DNA from: Paenilisteria riparia FSL S10-1204
Lineage (GTDB): Bacteria; Bacillota; Bacilli; Lactobacillales; Listeriaceae
Length of the DNA: 64,000 nt
Reading direction: 5' to 3'
NCBI RefSeq assembly: GCF_000525995.1
Contig: NZ_AODL01000006.1
Coordinates: forward strand, 62,001 to 126,000
The notes under the pieces are model-generated. The model was not told the origin of the DNA and did not search any database. It saw only the letters and a program-made list of their open reading frames with translations. Positions 44,711 to 55,663 of the stretch are shown here, in pieces. Positions within the stretch are counted from its first letter, which is position 1, and each line of letters begins with the position of its first letter. Both the position numbers and the translations under genes were made by a program.

Positions 44711-45550
44711 TCATGTGTTCAAGACCTTATCATTTCTCAAAATAAGCCGTTCATAATACTCTGGGTACCAAACCAACTCATCGCCCATCAAACGACTAGA
44801 CTCCAAATGCTCCGCAAAATGATACAATGCATTCAATAACTTCACCATCACATCATTCACCGATAATTTCTCACCAAAAAGCTCCGACAAAGTCGTCATC
44901 ACTTCTGGCACCACATCTGGAAATGTATATTTATCTTGCTTATCTTTCCCGCTAATTCGGTAAAATTCGCGAATCAACTCCGCACGTTGCCGCTGATCAC
45001 CGTTCACCGCTAAATAAATCTGCACCGCGACCCCTTTTGCCATTCGGCGTTGTGAAATCCCGGCAAACTTCTTCCCATCAATGCTCAAATCATAGCTTCC
45101 TGGGCAATAGGAGCCGACAATTTCCCGCGCTTCCATCTTGTGTGAATACTGCGGAAACATATGCTTAATCAGCGCAAACATCGTCTCATAGCCCCGATCA
45201 ATCGCAATACCCTTATCCACATCAGGAAAAACAAGCGACAAATTCAACACTCCCGGATCAAGCACAACCGCTAAACCACCAGAGTTCCGTACAACAGCAC
45301 GGTATCCTTGCTCCTTAAAATAAGCTATTCCTTTCTGTATATCGGGCAATTTCGAATCCTGAATTCCCATCGAAATCGTATTATAATGCACCCAAGCTCG
45401 TGTCGTCGGCGGAGACATATGACTCCCAACCGAGCGACACAGCGTATCATCCGTCGCAAATGACTGCAACGCGTCAAACGCCACCTGTACTGTTGTTTGG
45501 TCAATAAAACGCCATCGTTCTTGCTTCAATAAATCCAGTCCGTCTCTCAT
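44711..45550 (-). CDS. lipL: Lipoyl/octanoyl amidotransferase LipL
   Basis: LipL moves octanoyl or lipoyl groups from GcvH to the E2 subunits of 2-oxoacid dehydrogenases through a cysteine thioester. The 279-residue protein has the catalytic-cysteine motif VGSYCPGSYDLS near residue 150 and the RNSGGLAVVLDPGVLNLSL block near 92-110, typical of the YwfL/LipL branch rather than ATP-using lipoate ligases. GGAG lies 8 bases ahead of the ATG. It is the first gene of a two-gene run with the HD hydrolase. Confidence 0.88.
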   Translation of the reverse strand: MRDGLDLLKQERWRFIDQTTVQVAFDALQSFATDDTLCRSVGSHMSPPTTRAWVHYNTISMGIQDSKLPDIQKGIAYFKEQGYRAVVRNSGGLAVVLDPGVLNLSLVFPDVDKGIAIDRGYETMFALIKHMFPQYSHKMEAREIVGSYCPGSYDLSIDGKKFAGISQRRMAKGVAVQIYLAVNGDQRQRAELIREFYRISGKDKQDKYTFPDVVPEVMTTLSELFGEKLSVNDVMVKLLNALYHFAEHLESSRLMGDELVWYPEYYERLILRNDKVLNT

Positions 45551-45671
45551 CTCATTACTCCATTTCTAGTAATCGTTGTTGTTATTATAGCATAGACCCA
45601 TAGCGATTTGGAGCGCTTTTTCTAAATTCGCAATATAAATGAATCGCTGTATTTCCAACCCCTTATTTGTG

Positions 45672-45767
45672 CTATTTCACCCGTCGTCTTTTCGATGTTA
45701 AGACCAATTTTGCTACTAATGCGACAACTGTCAATTTTCCTAACCGACTCCACGTTTTCTTACTCAC
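45672..45767 (-). CDS. Very small basic membrane peptide (31 aa)
   Basis: A GTG start has GGAGG 9 bases ahead. The 31-residue product (MSKKTWSRLGKLTVVALVAK start) has a short hydrophobic middle and a strongly basic tail SKRRRVK. It lies in the 390-bp gap between lipL and the next gene; the remainder of that gap holds only a terminator. I recognise no family. The good ribosome-binding site and the amphipathic pattern are the support. Confidence 0.5.
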   Translation of the reverse strand: MSKKTWSRLGKLTVVALVAKLVLTSKRRRVK

Positions 45768-45833
45768 ATTAATCGCCTCCTCATTACTTAGTTTATGGCT
45801 TTTCTCGACGCATTACAACGGATACAACTCCAC

Positions 45834-45888
45834 ACAAAAAAGAGGATGAGCCCTCCATTGACTTTTACATCAACTGAAAATCTCATCC
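45834..45888 (-). terminator. Terminator after the 67-aa membrane protein gene
   Basis: GGATGAG and CTCATCC pair across a loop of about 32 bases on the minus strand, followed by TCTTTTTT. Confidence 0.65.
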
Positions 45889-45941
45889 TTAAAATTTAAA
45901 ACCTAGGGAGTTTTAAATGAGTATATAAATTTACATCCGAA

Positions 45942-46145
45942 TTACCAATCGTAACGATCTGTTTTGCTCGTGTTGCGACGGCAGTTACGCGGGTTGCCCC
46001 AAATGCGATATAGCAGGTAAGCAACAATGGCGATACCGATTAATGGGAATAAGAAGTGAAGCGTAATACCAATAACCTTGAATAGAATATTAAGTCCGAT
46101 AATGACTAAGATAATTGTAAATAAGTACTTGAAAAAGTTGTTCAT
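45942..46145 (-). CDS. Small membrane protein, function unknown
   Basis: A 67-residue protein with two closely spaced hydrophobic segments (about 5-24 and 28-45) and a basic, Arg/Asn-rich tail ending DRYDW. GGAGG lies 8 bases ahead of the chosen ATG (MNNFFKYLF). It resembles the small LiaI-type membrane proteins only in layout. It lies next to another small exported peptide gene on the same strand. Confidence 0.65.
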   Translation of the reverse strand: MNNFFKYLFTIILVIIGLNILFKVIGITLHFLFPLIGIAIVAYLLYRIWGNPRNCRRNTSKTDRYDW

Positions 46146-46228
46146 TGTAATAACCTCCAAATTTTTTATATCAACGTTTTTAAAGTTAGCATGATTAAAA
46201 TCTATATGAAATCGCCTTATCGAGCCGA

Positions 46229-46387
46229 TTAGTTTTTAACGTCTAAGATTTGAGCTGTTGCCGGCTCTTTTTGCTGATTGATATGTAGCAGTGTTGTGTT
46301 TGTTGGTACTGCTGTTTGCTGCGCTTGTAAGCCAACTAGCAACATAATTAGCAGTGCCGATACTAGACCGAAAATCCCTTTTTTCAT
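46229..46387 (-). CDS. Small predicted exported peptide
   Basis: A 52-residue product starting MKKGIFGLVSALLIMLLVG, a convincing signal peptide or single anchor, followed by a polar tail of about 30 residues. AAAGGGCG lies about 8 bases ahead of this ATG. I recognise no family. If cleaved, it would leave a short extracellular peptide (QTAVPTNTTLLHINQ region); a signalling role is possible but unsupported. Confidence 0.55.
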   Translation of the reverse strand: MKKGIFGLVSALLIMLLVGLQAQQTAVPTNTTLLHINQQKEPATAQILDVKN

Positions 46388-46557
46388 GTCGTTCACGCCC
46401 TTTTGTTTAGTTGATAGATTCATTATAACGAGCATTCATTTTTTTAACGATAGGCTACGGACTGAAAATTGCTACATCCGAAGTCGCATTTGTATTTGGA
46501 GCTCAGGGGGTGTTAATGATATGATACATTATAATATCTCTATGGGAGGGTGTAACT

Positions 46558-47241
46558 ATGCAAGAATTCAATATTCCCACCGAACAAGGGCAACCTAAAA
46601 TATGGACAATCATTTGGGTTTTCTTGGTGTATATGGGGCTGTCACTTATTTTCCAACTCGTTAGCATTCTCTGGGACGTGCTAGCTGGGAGCGATTTTCT
46701 TAGCATGTCAGTCAGTTGGCATAGCGAACTACTAGGGCTTGCGGCAATGTTGCTAACACTTATCATCGCAAAATTCCAAAACATTCAGTTTTTCAAATGG
46801 ACAAAAATCAGTTGGAAAGGCTTCGTCTTCGCTGCAGTAGTGATGGGTATTGCAATCGCTCTTAGTTCACTCATTGACTATATTGGGCAAAGCTACACTT
46901 CCTATACAACGACACAAAACGAAATGCTATTAGAAGATGTTTATAAGAACGCTTCATGGTTGCTAAGTTTTCTTTCTATCGTTATCATAGCGCCATTTGT
47001 GGAAGAGATTATTTTCCGAGGATTCTTGATGCAGCAACTTTTTCGGAGTCGTTTGTGGCTTGGCTGGATTGTGAGTAGTTTGCTATTTTGCGCAGCCCAC
47101 GTACCTACAGATTGGGTTAGTTTTCTGCTTTATTTGATTCCAGGTATTGCGCTTGGTGGAATTTTGTACAAAACAAAGCGGCTGGAGCTAACTATTTTCG
47201 CACATTTCTTGAATAATTTCGTTGCCTTTATTTGGTCTTAA
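46558..47241 (+). CDS. CPBP-family intramembrane glutamic endopeptidase
   Basis: A 227-residue membrane protein with about six hydrophobic segments. The catalytic EExxxR is present as EEIIFRGF (about 145-152) and the second motif as FCAAH (about 178-182), followed by the final HFLNN-type segment. Family members process membrane proteins or confer bacteriocin self-protection; the substrate is unknown. GGGAGGG lies just ahead of the ATG. No bacteriocin gene is nearby. Confidence 0.88.
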   Translation: MQEFNIPTEQGQPKIWTIIWVFLVYMGLSLIFQLVSILWDVLAGSDFLSMSVSWHSELLGLAAMLLTLIIAKFQNIQFFKWTKISWKGFVFAAVVMGIAIALSSLIDYIGQSYTSYTTTQNEMLLEDVYKNASWLLSFLSIVIIAPFVEEIIFRGFLMQQLFRSRLWLGWIVSSLLFCAAHVPTDWVSFLLYLIPGIALGGILYKTKRLELTIFAHFLNNFVAFIWS

Positions 47242-47286
47242 GAAAACAGGATTTCTCTATCATTATCAAGGGGAATCCTGTTTTCT
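47241..47286. terminator. Terminator after the CPBP gene
   Basis: AGAAAACAGGATT and AATCCTGTTTTCT pair perfectly with a loop of about 20 bases. It could act on both strands. Confidence 0.8.
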
Positions 47287-47410
47287 TGCCTATATGCCTC
47301 ACTAATTTTCAGTCGCATCATTATTCCAGACAGCAAGATAGTCTGTTCCTGAAAACAAAATCCTGTGTGAAAACTAAAAATAAAAATGATAAGATACACT
47401 TATACAGCAG

Positions 47411-47425
47411 TTGTAAGCGCTAACC
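47411..47425 (+). promoter_or_regulatory. Catabolite-responsive element (cre) without an intact downstream gene
   Basis: TTGTAAGCGCTAACC fits the CcpA consensus WTGNAANCGNWNNCW except at the last base. About 20 bases later comes AAAGGGGG and an ATG that stops after three codons. Confidence 0.65.
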
Positions 47426-47445
47426 TGAAAGAGTTAAAAGGGGGA

Positions 47446-47475
47446 ATGAAGAAATAATTAAAGCAACCGCAACTT
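47446..47475 (+). pseudogene. Gene remnant: start of a lost plus-strand gene
   Basis: AAAGGGGG precedes ATG AAG AAA TAA. Adding one A would read MKKIIKATAT before a stop, like the beginning of a secreted or lipoprotein signal peptide. The sequence then meets the 3' end of the AraC gene coming from the other side. I read it as the 5' stump of a CcpA-controlled gene cut off when the neighbouring block was inserted or the rest was deleted. Support is limited to the cre, ribosome-binding site and start. Confidence 0.4.
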
Positions 47476-48430
47476 AGTAGTTTTCATAAGTGCTAAGTAG
47501 TGGCTGGAGTAATTGGTTGATTTTCTCAAGGCTTTGATTTTTTGAAAAAATATATTGTTTATTTATGATTTCTTGTTCTGCGGCAGTCACTTGATTGATG
47601 CAGCTTTGTTGCTGGGTTCGAAACAGCTTGGGGCTTACTCCATAAAAACGTGTGAAGGAGCTATTTAAATAACGAACATCCGAAAAACCACAAGCTTCGC
47701 AAATGGCTAAAAGTGTACTTTCCGTATGAATCAACATATACTGTGCCTTTTCACATCGGATGAGATTTAAATATTCTTGGAACGTTACACCAAAATTTTC
47801 ATGAAAAAAATGAGATAAATAAGTGCTGGATAACGCTTCTTTTTTGGCAATATCAGAAAGTAGTAGTTTTTGTTGGTAGTTTTTTGAAATGTAATCGCTT
47901 ATTCGCTTGATTCTTTCCAGCTTTAAAAGCAGTTGACTTTTTGTTTCTTCCTTCATTTGTTTGTGAGGAATGAGTTTCATTAAATCGAACATGATAATAG
48001 CGGAAAAGCCATGACACAGTAGCGGAAAATGCTCTTCTTCTTGAAAATAGGCTTGGCTAGCTGCTAAAAGATTGGCTAATAAATGGTTCCCAATTTCAGA
48101 ATCCTTTAAAGCTATAGGCTTTGTGTCAAAATACACCTCATTAATTTTCGGAAAAAAAGATTCAAAGATTTTTGGAGAAAACTGAAAAATCAATAATAAT
48201 GCAGCATTTTTCGAATGTAACTCATGTAATTGGCAGGAATTTAAAACAATGAAGTCGCCTTGCCTCAATTTGATTTTTTTGTTATTTGTCGTAATGTTTA
48301 GCGAACCACTTAGTAGATAGACCATTTCGATGTCCATATGTAAGTGCGTGCTACGATAATGCATCTCAATTAGAAAAACATAAATATCTTGGACTTTATT
48401 ATGCGCAATCAATTCGAATTCATTTGTCAT
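47474..48430 (-). CDS. AraC-family transcriptional regulator
   Basis: A 318-residue regulator. The N-terminal cupin domain (about 15-130) likely senses a sugar, and the C-terminal double helix-turn-helix (about 175-275) includes LSDIAKKEALSSTYLSHFFHE and CGFSDVRYLNSSFTRFYGVSP. It is divergent from the sugar transporter gene with only 87 bp between, so it most likely activates that gene. About 40 residues trail the usual AraC end. Confidence 0.92.
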   Translation of the reverse strand: MTNEFELIAHNKVQDIYVFLIEMHYRSTHLHMDIEMVYLLSGSLNITTNNKKIKLRQGDFIVLNSCQLHELHSKNAALLLIFQFSPKIFESFFPKINEVYFDTKPIALKDSEIGNHLLANLLAASQAYFQEEEHFPLLCHGFSAIIMFDLMKLIPHKQMKEETKSQLLLKLERIKRISDYISKNYQQKLLLSDIAKKEALSSTYLSHFFHENFGVTFQEYLNLIRCEKAQYMLIHTESTLLAICEACGFSDVRYLNSSFTRFYGVSPKLFRTQQQSCINQVTAAEQEIINKQYIFSKNQSLEKINQLLQPLLSTYENY

Positions 48431-48517
48431 ATTCTTCCCTCCTCGTTATTTCACTATAAACGAAATGGAAAGCGGAAGCAATATTGATTTTTTAACATTA
48501 AAGGAGGAAATGAGTAC

Positions 48518-49897
48518 ATGAGACTATCAAAGAATTTAATTTATTTTTTCGGTGCGTTAGGAGGACTATTATTTGGTTATGATACCGGGGTCATTGCTGG
48601 GGCACAGATTCTTATTCAAGAAGAACTTCACTTAAGTAATGCGGAAATAGGATTTGTCGTAAGCTGTATTTTGATTGGCGCGGTTGTTGGGGCCGTATTG
48701 ATTTCACCGTTATCTGATAGATATGGCCGTAAGAAAATGGTTATTCTGACAGCACTTATTTTTCTAGTTGGGGCTTTGGGTAGTGCGTTATCTCCTAATG
48801 TTTCGTTCTTGATTATTTCTCGTATGTTTTTAGGAATTGCCGTTGGTGGAGCTAGCGCACTTGTTCCGATGTATCTTGCCGAATTGGCACCTGCGAATCA
48901 AAGAGGAAGCTTATCTTCACTGAATCAGTTAATGATTATGATTGGGATGCTGCTTGCTTATATCGCGAACTATGTTTGGCGCCTATCTCCTATCGGATGG
49001 GAATTAATGTTAGGTTTTGCAGCAGTACCGGCACTTGTTCTTTTTATCGGTGGAGTTTTATTGCCAGAATCACCGCGATACTTAGTGAAAGTTGGGAAAC
49101 GAGAAGAAGCTGAAAATATCTTGTTAAACATTCGAACTAAGTCAGAAGCGGAAGCTGAAATTTTAGAGATTGAAGAACAGAGTCATCAAGAAAAAGGTCG
49201 ATTGAAAGATGTCTTTTCAAAATGGGTTCGTCCAGCAGTTGTTGCGGCATTTGGTTTGGCTATTTTGCAACAATGGATGGGCTGTAATACGGTATTTTAT
49301 TATGCGCCACGTATTTTAATGAGCGGTGGTACGGATGCTGCTTCTGCGATACGCACGCAAATCTTTTTAGGTATCTTTTATGTTATTGTAACAGCAGTCG
49401 CGGTGTCGTTGATGGATCGTTTTGATCGGAGAAAAGTTTTGATATTCGGCGCTATTGGTATGGGGCTTTCGTTCTTTGCTCTGTCTGCGGCGTTTCATTT
49501 AGAAGGAGATAAAGCAGGATTCCATCTCTTCACATTTATTTTCTTGGCTACGTATATTTCTAGTTTCTGCGCCACTTGGGGACCTGTCATGTGGGTGATG
49601 ATTGGCGAGATTTTCCCATTAAAAATTCGTGGGTTAGCAGTTGGTATCGCTTCACTAGTGAACTGGGTTGCCAACTGGACTGTATCCGTCAGCTTCCCTG
49701 TTTTAGAAGCAAAGATTGGTGATGTAACATTATTTATCAGCTTTGGGTTGGTTTGTATAGCTGCAGCCTTCTTCGTCAAGAGCTTTGTGTTCGAAACACG
49801 AGGTTACACATTAGAGCAGATTGAAGAAGCATTGCTAAAAGATGAAACTAAGAAATTGAATGATAAAAAACGTGCGTCTATTGCTAAGGTTTTTTAG
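48518..49897 (+). CDS. Sugar porter family MFS transporter
   Basis: A 459-residue protein with 12 membrane segments. Sugar-porter signatures are present: GYDTGVIAGA in helix 1, DRYGRKK after helix 2, PESPRYLVKVGK after helix 6, and the central QQWMGCNTVFYYAPRI. It resembles the AraE/XylE/IolT group of proton-sugar symporters. The divergent AraC regulator hints at pentose or deoxysugar use, but no catabolic gene is next to it. AAGGAGG precedes the ATG. Confidence 0.93.
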   Translation: MRLSKNLIYFFGALGGLLFGYDTGVIAGAQILIQEELHLSNAEIGFVVSCILIGAVVGAVLISPLSDRYGRKKMVILTALIFLVGALGSALSPNVSFLIISRMFLGIAVGGASALVPMYLAELAPANQRGSLSSLNQLMIMIGMLLAYIANYVWRLSPIGWELMLGFAAVPALVLFIGGVLLPESPRYLVKVGKREEAENILLNIRTKSEAEAEILEIEEQSHQEKGRLKDVFSKWVRPAVVAAFGLAILQQWMGCNTVFYYAPRILMSGGTDAASAIRTQIFLGIFYVIVTAVAVSLMDRFDRRKVLIFGAIGMGLSFFALSAAFHLEGDKAGFHLFTFIFLATYISSFCATWGPVMWVMIGEIFPLKIRGLAVGIASLVNWVANWTVSVSFPVLEAKIGDVTLFISFGLVCIAAAFFVKSFVFETRGYTLEQIEEALLKDETKKLNDKKRASIAKVF

Positions 49898-49933
49898 AAA
49901 AAAGGAGTTCCCGTTGATGGGAACTCCTTTTTG
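49898..49933. terminator. Bidirectional terminator between the MFS and PTS genes
   Basis: AAAAAGGAGTTCCC pairs with GGGAACTCCTTTTT around a 6-base loop; the genes converge here. Confidence 0.95.
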
Positions 49934-49934
49934 A

Positions 49935-51965
<2,031 letters not shown>

Positions 51966-51977
51966 TGCGATGTGTTT

Positions 51978-52006
51978 ACTATATCATATCCTGAAAACGA
52001 TTACAA
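51978..52006 (-). promoter_or_regulatory. PTS promoter with overlapping cre
   Basis: TTGTAA (52001-52006) and TATAGT (51978-51983) on the minus strand are 17 bases apart. TGAAAACGATTACA (51992-52005) fits the cre consensus and overlaps the -35 box, so CcpA repression is expected. Confidence 0.75.
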
Positions 52007-52024
52007 GAGCTTTTTAAAATTTTT

Positions 52025-53793
52025 TTATGGAACTTTGAAAAATACGGTGCTAGCGTTGGTGTAGTTGCCTTTCACCTCGGATATTTGGATTTTGATAAGA
52101 TTTCCACGTGGGAGTTTTGTCTTGAAAGTGATGGTTGGGCTTTTGGTTTTAGTGAGTGCTATTTCGGATGTGATTGCTTTTCCCGATAGGTTCGTGACGC
52201 GGATGTATTTTGTTTTGGTTTCGTCGGCGTTCCAGATGATGGGAATTTGTAATGCGTTGTTTTTGTAGGATGGGGCTTTTAATGTTGTGCCAATGTAATT
52301 TCGGGATATTTGATAGGTTTTGCCGTTTAATGTGTTATTGTTTAGGAACAGGAGTTTTAGTGTGTCTTTTTTACTGATGGATGCTCCTGTGACTAGGGTG
52401 CCTATGCTTTTACTTTGGATTTTGTTGTTTGTTACGGAGAGCAAATCGGTGGTGTAGTAGCTTGTTTTGCCATTGAAGATTATTGGGACTTCGCGGACTT
52501 CTATGAGGGTGCGGTAATAATTGTTGATGCTGCCTAGGATTTGAATAGTGTTGGTGGATATTGTGATGCCGTTTGTTGTATTTGAATCGCTAATTCCTGC
52601 AAAAACACGGAATGGATAGTCAATATTTCGTGATGTGAAGCGGTTGCCGATGACAGTGATGCCTTTTGGTCGTGTTAAGGTATTGTTTTTACGCATATTG
52701 GTACTAAAAAAAGCGAATGTGTTGGGGCTGTCGATATTCACTGTGTTTCCTTGGTAGATCATGTATTGGGCGCCGCTTGCTCGGAAAGCTGTGTAGCGTG
52801 TGTAGTTTTGGGATTGTTTTTAGATGCCATTTTTTTGCGATTAGCGGGTTATTGGGGTTGACTTTGCCGGCTGCTGTGGACAGATTGATTTGGTTGTTTG
52901 TGATTGTTGTAGTTTGGTTGGCTGGGCCGTAGCTGTCGATTGCTGCGTCTTGCATACTGTCTAGTGTTTGGCCACTTTTTTTTGACGGCATCGTAATGAT
53001 AGCTACCGTAACGTTGCATCCAGTCTATGACTTTATTGCCAGCAACCAAGGAATTGGTGTTACCGTAATATTGAACAATACCTGCTCTGCCGATGTTTTT
53101 GACGGTATTGTTGGTGATTTTGACATTAGATGTGTAAGTCATTGTAATGCCACTTTGCAATCCAGAATTGAGGACTTGGGTTTTGTTGATTGTGATGTTT
53201 TCGGCTTTCGCTATGTTGACAACTGCTAGTCCTACTTGATTGGCGTTTAGAATCATATTGTTGATTTTAATATTCGTTTTTAAGGCCTTTTTGTGGGCTG
53301 GCTTATAGCCTGTGTTGCTTTCAGAAGGCGTTATTTGTCCTATGTTTAGTAGGTTGTCTTTGTAGAAATTGGTTGGATTGGTTAGGTAGTTGTATTTTGA
53401 CATGTTGGGGTTGTATTGCAAGGTGAAATTTTGGAGGGTTATATCTGTTGCGGATTCTTGACTTGTTGCGGTGGTGTCAGTTGTCATCGAAGCATTGTTC
53501 ATTGTGAGCCTTGTCGCTGCTGGAGATGCTGATGCTCCTTGTAAAAGAATATGTGATTTTAAAATGATTTTGCCGTTAATATAAAATGTACCTGTTGGGA
53601 GAGTCACTTGTTTCTTGCCGGATGTGGAGGCTTGATTGATGGCATTTTGGAGGGTAACTGCGTTTTGTGTGGCGATTGCTGATGTGGTTCCTTGACTTAG
53701 TGGTACAGCGCTTGCTTGTGTATTATTCGGTAATGAAAAAAGAATCAAAAAAATGAGAAAAAAACCTGTAATATACATGATGGTTTTTGACAT
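52025..53793 (-). pseudogene. Secreted right-handed beta-helix protein, broken by at least two frameshifts
   Basis: The frame begins with a signal peptide (MSKTIMYITGFFLIFLILF, then NTQASA) and continues with repeated Asn-rich strands such as ITNNTVKNIGRAGIVQYYGN, the pattern of parallel beta-helix pectate-lyase-like proteins (about residues 40-590). It breaks at an eight-base T run (plus 52976-52983; seven would restore KKSGQTLDSM). It breaks again around 52810-52836, before the last 245 residues in a third frame. Intact, it would be about 590 residues. Substrate unknown; both polysaccharide lyase and adhesin roles are possible. Confidence 0.75.
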
Positions 53794-53849
53794 GGAAACC
53801 ACCCCTTACTAAATTCCTATTGATTTACGCATATAAATTCTATACCGCA

Positions 53850-53893
53850 AAAAAATACATTCCAAACTCGTTTCCTAGGTTTGAAATGTATTC
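53850..53893 (-). terminator. Rho-independent terminator after the OppA-like gene
   Basis: ATACATTTCAAAC pairs with GTTTGGAATGTAT on the minus strand, followed by seven T residues. Confidence 0.85.
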
Positions 53894-53899
53894 TTGATA

Positions 53900-55552
53900 T
53901 TACTTATTTTTTGACATCCATTTGTAATTTTCGGAGCCAATTGGGTACATGATGTAATTCTTTAGCGTGTCTCGTTGCATGTAAGCGCGACCACCTTGGT
54001 AAAGTGGGACAAGTGCGGCATTATCTTTGAGCAAAATTTGTTCAGCTTTTAGTAATGCTTGCCAGCGTTTTTCTGGGTCATTGGATAGACTTCCTTTGGC
54101 ACCTAAAACGAGTTTGTCGTATTCGGGGTTAGAGAAGCCTGTGTGGTTTCCTGGGCTGTCTGTTAGAAATAGGTTCAGGTAGGTTAATGGATCGGAATAA
54201 TCACCGCTCCAGCCGCCCAGAAGCATTTCGTAGTCTTGGGTTACGTCTGCTGTGAAACTTGCTTTTTGTGTAACTGTTTTAATGTTGATTTTTAAGCCTG
54301 GCAGATTCTTTTGTAGCTGGTCTTGCATGAATTCGGTTTGTTGTTTTTGTAGGGAGGAATCGCCTGCTGTTAGGGCAATCGTTAGGTCTTTTTTGTCAAT
54401 TTCTTTGAGACCCGCTTCCCAATACTTCTTCGCCTCGGTTGGGTTGTAACTCAGTAAATCACCATTTTGTGTGCGAAAGTCTTTGTTGGTTTCTGGGTCG
54501 AACATGATTTTAGCTGGGACATTGCCGTTCAGGGCAGATGAACCGTTGGCTAGAAGTTGGTCGACCATTGTTTGTTTGTCGATGGACATTGCTAGTGCTC
54601 GTCTGATGTTGAGGTTGGCTAAGTCTGTTTTTCGGCCATCTTTGCCTTGATTCATTTTCAGATAGACGGAGCGGCCTGTGAAAGTTTTGTGGAATTCTGG
54701 TTCGTTTTTGTATTTGTTGACAAACTCGCCGTCTAGTTCGATGTGATCGAGTTTATCGGTTGTGTAGAGATTGATTGCTTGGTTGGTGTCTTTTACTACT
54801 TGGACGTTGATTTTGTCGGCTTTAACGTTCTTTTTGTCCCAGTATTTGTTGTTTTTGACGTAATCCCATGTTTTTTTCGTGGCATCCCAGTTTTCTAGTT
54901 TGAAAGGACCGTTGGAAATAAGGTTGTCGCTGGATAGTGCGTAGCGATCGCCTTGTTTCTCGACGAATGCTTGATTTTGTGGGAAGAATGTGCCGGTTGT
55001 TAGTAAGTCTTTGAAGATTGGCACTGGGTTTTCTAGGTCGACTTGTAATGTTTTGTCGTCTAGGGCTTTGACGCCTAGTTTGTCAGGGTCCATTTTACCA
55101 TTTAGGATGGGGGTAGCATTTTTGATGATTTCCTCCATTTGTGGACCGTATGCTGCGACGGATTTTGGGTCAACGACTTTTTTCCACGCGTATTCGAAAT
55201 CAGCGGCGGTTACGGGGGTTCCGTTTGACCAGTTGGCGTCATCGCGAATTTTAAAAATAAGTGTTTTGCCGCCGTTCTTTTCTTCTGGTTCTGCGGCTGC
55301 CATCGCGAGTTCTGGCTTGCCATCTCTATCTAAACGATATAATCCTTCGTAAATTTGATTAATTGCTCGAAAACTTACGCTATTGTCTGCGGTTGTTGGG
55401 TTAACTCCTGGTATTTCTCCTGTTTCCATCAGATGAATCGTACTGGTTTCTACTTTCTTTGTTTCGTTGACTGCATCTTTTGACTGACAAGCGGCAAGTA
55501 ATAATAGTCCTAAAAGCATTAGAACTGCTAGCATTTTTTTGCGCAAAATCAT
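53900..55552 (-). CDS. Peptide ABC transporter substrate-binding lipoprotein (OppA-like)
   Basis: A 550-residue lipoprotein. The lipobox LLLLAAC lies near residue 22, followed by the SBP_bac_5 fold: GLYRLDRDGKPELAMA, then TPVTAADFEYAWKKV, and NIRRALAMSIDKQTMV near the middle. It binds oligopeptides outside the membrane for an Opp-type importer, but no permease or ATPase gene is adjacent, so it must serve a transporter encoded elsewhere or act in sensing. AAAGGGGG lies ahead of the chosen ATG (MILRKKML); an earlier start would place the signal peptide internally. Confidence 0.93.
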   Translation of the reverse strand: MILRKKMLAVLMLLGLLLLAACQSKDAVNETKKVETSTIHLMETGEIPGVNPTTADNSVSFRAINQIYEGLYRLDRDGKPELAMAAAEPEEKNGGKTLIFKIRDDANWSNGTPVTAADFEYAWKKVVDPKSVAAYGPQMEEIIKNATPILNGKMDPDKLGVKALDDKTLQVDLENPVPIFKDLLTTGTFFPQNQAFVEKQGDRYALSSDNLISNGPFKLENWDATKKTWDYVKNNKYWDKKNVKADKINVQVVKDTNQAINLYTTDKLDHIELDGEFVNKYKNEPEFHKTFTGRSVYLKMNQGKDGRKTDLANLNIRRALAMSIDKQTMVDQLLANGSSALNGNVPAKIMFDPETNKDFRTQNGDLLSYNPTEAKKYWEAGLKEIDKKDLTIALTAGDSSLQKQQTEFMQDQLQKNLPGLKINIKTVTQKASFTADVTQDYEMLLGGWSGDYSDPLTYLNLFLTDSPGNHTGFSNPEYDKLVLGAKGSLSNDPEKRWQALLKAEQILLKDNAALVPLYQGGRAYMQRDTLKNYIMYPIGSENYKWMSKNK

Positions 55553-55575
55553 GTCCCCCTTTAGTTTTGGCCTCG

Positions 55576-55624
55576 AAAAAAAGCCAAAGATTAGTCTGTT
55601 TTTCAAGACTTCTCTTTGGCTTTA
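55576..55624 (-). terminator. Terminator after the SdpI-like gene
   Basis: AAAGCCAAAGA and TCTTTGGCTTT pair on the minus strand, followed by a T run. It lies upstream of the OppA-like gene start. Confidence 0.85.
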
Positions 55625-55663
55625 TTAAACCATAAACTGTACCTGTTGTAAATATGAACTGTA

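Noticed and set aside
47232-47423. 63-codon plus-strand frame after the CPBP gene
   Set aside because: It begins inside the CPBP stop region, crosses a strong terminator and has no ribosome-binding site.
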